Shown here: piece after piece, positions 6,701 to 9,221 of the stretch | How the letters are laid out: the number at the start of each line of letters is the position of its first letter | Numbering within the stretch: the stretch's first letter is position 1 | NCBI GenBank assembly: GCA_903927685.1 | Contig: CAIYOB010001169.1 | Coordinates: forward strand, 1 to 9,221 | Reading direction: 5' to 3' | Length of the DNA: 9,221 bases | From: an uncultured Planctomycetaceae bacterium | GTDB lineage: Bacteria > Planctomycetota > Planctomycetia > Pirellulales > Pirellulaceae | Translations under genes and position numbers: made by a program | Notes under the pieces: generated by a model | The model's database searches: none | What the model saw: only the letters and a program-made list of their open reading frames with translations | What the model was told of the DNA's origin: nothing

Positions 6701-7126
6701 CAGCAAGCGGCCGCGGAGGAACTCACCGCGAAGCTTCTCGCCACGACGAGACACCATCAAGCCTCATGTCGCGACCTGCTCGACTGGCTGCGCATCGAAT
6801 ACTCGATCGAGAAGCCGAGCAAGAAGCTGCAAGCACCAACAGACCTGGATTCCGACGCCTTTGTCGCCGAGGTCAAGAAGCTGCGGGGCAAGAAGAATCC
6901 GCTCTCGGCGGCGGCCTTGCGGAGCCTGCGGGACGAGTACGCACGCACGATCGAGCCGGCGCGGCAGCTGGTTGCCGAGGCAGGGACGCTGGAGCGTCAG
7001 CTCAGCGACTTGGTGAACGAAGCCTACGGATTGACGCCCGACGAGGTGGATTTGCTCTGGGACACGGCTCCGCCGCGCATGCCGATCCCCGATCCGAGAG
7101 TGGCCGATTGCGCTCCAGTCTCCTAA
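3770..7126 (+). CDS. Single-chain type IIG restriction-modification enzyme (N6-adenine methyltransferase plus nuclease)
   Basis: An 1118-residue Eco57I-like protein that should both methylate adenine and cut DNA. N-terminal nuclease: Asp95 (KYADAVL) and Glu112-Gly-Lys114 (AVEGKG) fit a PD-(D/E)XK site. A helical linker follows. Methyltransferase: motif X GAFYTPSFI (399-407), SAM-binding motif I DPACGSGAF (480-488), an acidic residue Asp532 in YGVDLND, and catalytic motif IV NPPY (601-604). From about 745 a TaqI-like target-recognition region follows (IKTGLNDAFLID; RPYVRGQDITRW; LAVLNSSVAWWFSW), then a charged helical tail. No separate methyltransferase, specificity or restriction subunit flanks it. 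The GTG at 3770 was chosen because GAGGA lies 5 bases upstream; the ATG at 3809 has no ribosome binding site, and 3566 lies in the repeat. BREX PglX is a distant alternative, but no other BREX gene is present. Confidence 0.9.
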   Translation: MPIERKPLFRPDVMHQHLVGFPLPESVAAFRPSLVHWADLLASGRADKLNEKELLPDFLTDFFVGLLGYTRPADGGQRYTLSREKRVQVDGKYADAVLGDFNGHERPVLAVEGKGTKDPLDRPFAGRKMSAVDQCYRYAINLPCDWIIVTSMRQVRLYYKGADQRTYERFDVETLADNEHLLRLFVFLLGADRVVPAAGRCHLYDLLAESDKVGRDLTKKFYVQYGDMRQDAFSRLCQDNPQVPPKVVLADTQKLLDRVLFCAFAEDRGLLPVDTIQKAYEHRDPYHPRPIYDNFRGLFQAIDGGNAALGIHAYNGGLFAPDASLDGLQVSDEVCRYFRDLGDYDYRPPHQAAVATGKGTLIDVDILGHIFEQSITDLERLRNELDGVAEPKSRRKKEGAFYTPSFITRYIIEQALGGVLRDRFESRRQKQHDSARGTGRSVLADPTVYALDQLNKPERTALVEFWEGWQDELAGIRLLDPACGSGAFLIQAFDRLYAEYQASNDRLKELGVNRPLLDLDKRILQDNLYGVDLNDEAVEICRLSLWIKTAHRGKPLTSLDRTICAGNSIVADPAVDARAFAWQRSFPEVFRAGGFDVVVANPPYVRQELLQPIKPYLETAYRTYHGMADLYVYFYELGLRLLKPGGRLSFIVTNKWMKAGYGEPLRRFFGELAWIESVVDFGHAKQIFEDADVFPSILVARRPTDEPKPTTAKLCAIPREQLRIDDLSRQIEEEGCKLPLEQLRPDGWQLEPQGVSSLLAKLRRVASPLAEFAGGRPLMGIKTGLNDAFLIDTSTKNTLVAGDPNCAGLIRPYVRGQDITRWNPDWAGLWMICVKSSENQSWPWSDSGDTAERVFAQTFPSLHSHLSQFSQPLRARQDQGRYWWELRSCAYWDLFLRPKLMYQDITWRSQFCLDGSGTMCNNTVYFLPGGDSWTLAVLNSSVAWWFSWRTAVHGKDEALRFFTVFVEEFPIPKPNDHQQAAAEELTAKLLATTRHHQASCRDLLDWLRIEYSIEKPSKKLQAPTDLDSDAFVAEVKKLRGKKNPLSAAALRSLRDEYARTIEPARQLVAEAGTLERQLSDLVNEAYGLTPDEVDLLWDTAPPRMPIPDPRVADCAPVS

Positions 7127-7152
7127 ACTGCGAGTTCTTCAGTTGGCGGTGC

Positions 7153-7348
7153 TTGGCCGAAGGCCTGCTCCCACCGTAGCCTGGGGCAACGCCCCAGGAT
7201 CACGGTGTCGTCCGGCCTGTTTTGGCCGAAGGCCATACTCACATTGTCCGCTGCTGGACGGTGAATATGGCCTTCGGCCAAACAACGGAGGTTTGCTCGT
7301 GTTCCTGGGACGTTGCCCCAGGCTACGGTGAATATGGCCTTCGGCCAG
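7153..7348. repeat. Large nested inverted-repeat element downstream of the type IIG gene
   Basis: The outer arms 7153-7204 and 7301-7348 are imperfect inverted copies sharing GGCCGAAGGCC/GGCCTTCGGCC and the GTAGCCTGGGGCAACG/CGTTGCCCCAGGCTAC block. Inside, 7221-7249 pairs with 7256-7282 as a near-perfect stem of about 27 bp with a short GCTGCT loop. The left arm also has its own 8-bp hairpin (CCTGGGGC-AAC-GCCCCAGG, 7180-7198). No transposase is present. It could be a REP/MITE-like element; as the first structure after the type IIG stop codon it could also stabilise or end that transcript. Short open frames over it are repeat artefacts. Confidence 0.82.
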
Positions 7349-7350
7349 AC

Positions 7351-7414
7351 TTGAGGGACGAAAACTCGCAACTTCGGAGTCTCTTGAGGGACGAAAACTC
7401 GCAACTTCGAAGTC
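7351..7414 (+). repeat. 33-bp tandem duplication related to the dispersed repeat
   Basis: Two copies of TTGAGGGACGAAAACTCGCA followed by ACTTCGRAGTC start at 7351 and 7384; a third start (TTGAG) opens at 7415. The CGCAACTTCGAAG part matches the 3' ends of the repeats at 1548-1680 and 3531-3660, so these are partial members of the same family. Confidence 0.8.
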
Positions 7415-7444
7415 TTGAGTCATACCCCTGAGGTGCGCGAGCGA

Positions 7445-7864
7445 ATGCGGCAGCAAGAAGCCCAGCTCGCGGCGGAGACGGCGCGCGAGAACGCGGTGCG
7501 AACGGCGGCGATCGAGTCCGCCAAGCGAGCCCTGGAGGACCGCGGATACGCGCGAATCGCCGACGGCGTTTCCGCCCAGCAAGACTACGTGGATAGCACG
7601 AGTTGGCGGGTCACCGGCCAGGTGCTGGTGGGCGAGCGGATCCAGACCTTCACCGTCGTGTTGCGGCATGCCAGGTTCAACAACGCCGATCGGTGGGACG
7701 TGCAGTCCGTCGAGGTCGGCGAGAGAGCCAAACCCGATCCGGGCAGTCACGGACTTGACGACTTGTTCGGGCCGCCCGCCGAGAAACCGGCGGAAGATCC
7801 ACCGAGCGGCGACGCGGCCGACGCCCTCGCGCCCGCTCGCGATCTTAGGGCTTCGTCCAGATGA
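7445..7864 (+). CDS. Hypothetical protein, charged helix plus small beta-rich domain
   Basis: I do not recognise this 139-residue protein. No signal peptide or membrane segment is seen, so it is probably cytoplasmic. The N-terminus (about 1-35) is an Ala/Glu/Arg-rich helix. A compact part follows, with alternating hydrophobic residues typical of strands (SWRVTGQVLVGER, TFTVVLRHARF, RWDVQSVEV), ending in a Pro/Asp/Ala-rich tail (about 95-139). Codon third positions are strongly G/C, supporting real coding. The start is uncertain: ATG 7445 has GAGG 11 bases upstream, GTG 7433 and TTG 7415 are alternatives, and the helix appears to continue upstream to 7415. The last 24 or so coding bases and the stop lie within a direct repeat, so the original C-terminus may have been replaced by a repeat insertion. 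Confidence 0.6.
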   Translation: MRQQEAQLAAETARENAVRTAAIESAKRALEDRGYARIADGVSAQQDYVDSTSWRVTGQVLVGERIQTFTVVLRHARFNNADRWDVQSVEVGERAKPDPGSHGLDDLFGPPAEKPAEDPPSGDAADALAPARDLRASSR

Positions 7865-7889
7865 GCGTTCAGGAGCGTTGATGAGCGGT
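7833..7889 (+). repeat. 57-bp direct repeat, copy 1
   Basis: Pairs with 7990-8046 at a distance of 157 bases. Both copies contain GATGAGCGTTCA followed by AGCGTTGATGAGCGGT. This copy overlaps the 3' end and TGA stop of the hypothetical gene at 7445-7864. A shorter inverted match (CGCTCATGAACGCTCAT, 7930-7946) lies between the copies, so the unit also has internal inverted symmetry. Confidence 0.8.
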
Positions 7890-7989
7890 GCTCCTCCCGC
7901 CGCCGCAACGAAGGCGAACCGCTAATCGACGCTCATGAACGCTCATGGACATGGAAGAGAAGGAGGCGGGCATGCCAGCGCGGTCGCCG

Positions 7990-8046
7990 CCGCTTACGAT
8001 CCTCAGGCTGCGTCCTGATGAGCGTTCATCAGCGTTGATGAGCGGT
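7990..8046 (+). repeat. 57-bp direct repeat, copy 2
   Basis: Second copy of 7833-7889, with a handful of substitutions. It ends where the gene remnants begin. The 100-base spacer (7890-7989) is not conserved with anything else here and shows no convincing gene. Confidence 0.8.
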
Positions 8047-8072
8047 TGTCTAACCTGTTCGAGCCTTGGTCT

Positions 8073-8228
8073 TCACCGCTTGTTCAGCGGTTCGAGCGTC
8101 TCGGTGAGGATCGCGATGGCCGGCGCCTCGCCCGTCGCCTCTTGACCCGGCGTGGCTGTTCCGTCGGCTCGCACGTCCACGAAATGCGCCACTCCGCCGC
8201 TGGCCAACTGCGCACCCCACAGCCGCTC
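8073..8228 (-). pseudogene. C-terminal fragment of an unrecognised protein
   Basis: Reading the minus strand back from a TGA at 8073-8075 gives about 51 residues with strong G/C third positions and natural composition (for example VAHFVDVRADGTATPG and APAIAILTETLEPLNKR). No start codon with a ribosome binding site is available, and beyond about 8228 the frame runs antisense to the aquaporin fragment, so only the 3' end of a gene survives. I cannot name the family. It could be real debris or an unusually gene-like chance frame; the codon pattern favours debris. Confidence 0.42.
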
Positions 8229-8231
8229 TTT

Positions 8232-8428
8232 CCGCTGACGATGGCCTGCTTCAACCCCGCTCGCGATTTCGCCCCGCGCGTCTTTCTTCGCTCGTCGGCT
8301 GGGGAGCGGTGCCCTTTCCAGCCAACGGCTTCGGGTGGTTCACCGTCTACGTCTGCGCGCCGCTCCTGGGCGGCCTCGGGGGCGGTGCCGTCTATCGACT
8401 GTGCTTCCAGCGAGCTTACGCGGCATAA
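8232..8428 (+). pseudogene. C-terminal fragment of an aquaporin / glycerol-facilitator (MIP) protein, frameshifted
   Basis: MIP proteins are membrane channels for water or glycerol, with two NPA motifs in six-helix pores. Here only the second half of the second repeat remains: PLTMACFNPARDFAPRVF carries the second NPA box in its GlpF-like NPARD form. After a one-base loss at the TTT near 8283 the frame moves and continues as SSLVGWGAVPFPANGFGWF and the last membrane helix VCAPLLGGLGGGAVY, ending at TAA 8426-8428. About 65 codons survive, and the first NPA repeat and five or so helices are absent. It abuts the minus-strand fragment at 8073-8228. Confidence 0.7.
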
Positions 8429-8474
8429 CCCGGGGCTGGCAGCCATTCGCGCGGTTGCGGACCGGTCTCACCCG

Positions 8475-8637
8475 TCAACGCGCATAGAACAGGCTGTCCA
8501 TCAAGTGCGTCTGTGCCAGCGGCGCGACATGGCCGTCGCAGAAGAGGACGTTGAATACGCCGGAATGCCGTCGGGAAACAAGTCGCTGACATGCTGGAAG
8601 ACGTGGGGCTCTACCGGCGTTTGCGGTGCTGGTATGG
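8475..8637 (-). pseudogene. C-terminal fragment of a DUF1559 protein, frameshifted
   Basis: The end of a second DUF1559 gene: RRHSGVFNVLFCDGHVAPL contains the H-X9-DG signature, followed by QTHLMDSLFYAR and TGA at 8475. The preceding part (TPVEPHVFQHVSDLFPD) reads in another frame; one missing base near 8566 joins them. The N-terminal pilin-like segment is absent upstream. Unlike the DUF1559 pseudogene at 2935-3454, this copy has the CDGHV variant, so the two are not recent duplicates. Confidence 0.7.
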
Positions 8638-8700
8638 TACGCTCGCATGGAGTAGAATCCCACGGAGGCCGCCACACTCACCCAGGCCAGGGACGAAGGC

Positions 8701-8790
8701 ATGGGACCACCGCAACGCGTTCGCAGACTGACTCGCGCCGAATACCTGGACATCGAGCGCGTCGCGGCATACCGCAGTGAGTACTTCGAC
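8701..8790 (+). pseudogene. N-terminal fragment of a Uma2-family endonuclease-fold protein
   Basis: An ATG at 8701, with a GGGACGAAGG stretch just upstream, opens MGPPQRVRRLTRAEYLDIER and continues VAAYRSEYFD, which fits the start of Uma2 (DUF820) proteins: a basic lead, T-x-x-EYL-x-x-E, then a hEYFDG-like turn. After YFD the expected G-E-M/V-x-AM segment and the catalytic PD-(D/E)XK core are missing, and the frame runs into the antisense of the efflux gene. Uma2 genes are greatly expanded in planctomycetes. About 30 residues are recognisable. Confidence 0.55.
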
Positions 8791-8826
8791 GCTCATCGAC
8801 GGAGAACGAACAGACGCCGGCGTGTT

Positions 8827-9221
8827 CTAGGACAGACCGGAGGCGGGGTTCGTGGGGACCTCGGGCGGCGAGCAGGCGGGGTCGGCCAGCCAGCCGGTTG
8901 CCCACCACAACTGGAACTGGGCGATGTTATAGTCGGTGACGGCGTTCAGGTATTCGCGGCGCAGCAGGGCCAGGGATTCGATGGACTGCAGTACTTCAAT
9001 CGGCAGTCCCTGGGCGTTCTGGATCCGCTCCTGATTCAAGCGGTAGGATTCCTCGGCGGCCTGGATTCCCGCCCGGGCGATTTCGATGCGGCCGGCACGG
9101 GTCTGGATCCGGGTATGCGCGGTCACGACTTCCTGGGCGACGCGGTCCAAATCGGCGACCTGCCGCAGTTCGGCCTGCCGGACGCGGGACGAAGCTTCGG
9201 CCCGGACCGCCCGCTCGCCCA
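8827..9221 (-). CDS. TolC-family outer-membrane efflux protein, C-terminal part (5' end outside window)
   Basis: The frame is open from the window edge to TAG at 8827-8829, giving 131 residues of the C-terminal half of a TolC-like channel protein. These proteins form an outer-membrane barrel and a periplasmic helical tunnel for tripartite efflux pumps. The visible part is a long amphipathic coiled-coil hairpin: VVTAHTRIQTRAGRIEIARA, then AAEESYRLNQERIQNAQGLP. A second helix follows (EVLQSIESLALLRREYLNAV, TDYNIAQFQLWWATGW), the classic TolC end where YNIAQFQL precedes a short Pro-rich tail. The true start lies beyond 9221. The stop overlaps a CTAG that also stops a plus-strand frame following the Uma2 remnant. 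Confidence 0.85.
   Translation of the reverse strand, partial: GERAVRAEASSRVRQAELRQVADLDRVAQEVVTAHTRIQTRAGRIEIARAGIQAAEESYRLNQERIQNAQGLPIEVLQSIESLALLRREYLNAVTDYNIAQFQLWWATGWLADPACSPPEVPTNPASGLS

Noticed and set aside
7833..8046. CRISPR-like array
   Set aside because: Only two copies of a 57-bp unit with a 100-base spacer, divergent in sequence, and no cas genes.
8046..8780. 244-residue plus-strand open frame as one intact gene
   Set aside because: Only residues about 63-80 match a known family (aquaporin NPARD region), and the match continues in another frame. The rest is antisense or intergenic, so it is a chance fusion of remnants.

Overview
The window looks like chromosomal DNA of a high-GC planctomycete, probably Pirellulales-like. 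The basis is family content and style: DUF1559 pseudopilin-like remnants with the H-X9-DG ending, a Uma2 remnant, a trypsin-like protease with a CxxC lead-in, and many intergenic inverted-repeat elements. No rRNA, tRNA or phylogenetic marker is present, so this is an inference.

Layout. 1-333 holds a nested inverted-repeat element with no gene. 334-1296 (-) encodes a membrane-anchored S1-type serine protease, with a TATAAT box upstream. 1548-1680 is copy 1 of a dispersed intergenic repeat. It is followed directly by a TTGCCC-18-TATAAT promoter and an Rpn/PD-(D/E)XK nuclease gene (1724-2743, +). This gene has eight 12-bp units encoding a four-residue repeat, a DUF4351-like C-terminus, and an in-frame internal ATG behind a perfect AGGAGG. 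2938-3454 (-) is a frameshifted, shortened DUF1559 pseudogene. 3531-3660 is copy 2 of the dispersed repeat, again followed by a promoter of the same layout (TTGCCA-18-TACACT), driving a single-chain type IIG restriction-modification enzyme (3770-7126, +). 7153-7348 is a second large nested inverted repeat, followed by a 33-bp tandem duplication related to the dispersed repeat. 7445-7864 (+) is a small unrecognised protein whose stop codon lies inside a 57-bp direct repeat. 8073-8790 is a gene graveyard: an unknown C-terminus (-), an aquaporin C-terminus (+), a DUF1559 C-terminus (-) and a Uma2 N-terminus (+). 8827 to the window end (-) is the C-terminus of a TolC-family outer-membrane efflux protein.

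Together, the centre (1548-7126) reads as a small defence-type island: a putative Rpn nuclease and a type IIG enzyme, each behind the same repeat and the same promoter spacing. The most interesting candidate is an intragenic toxin-antitoxin arrangement in the Rpn gene. The internal start, the C-terminal domain and the four-residue repeats match the RpnL/RpnS arrangement described in other bacteria.
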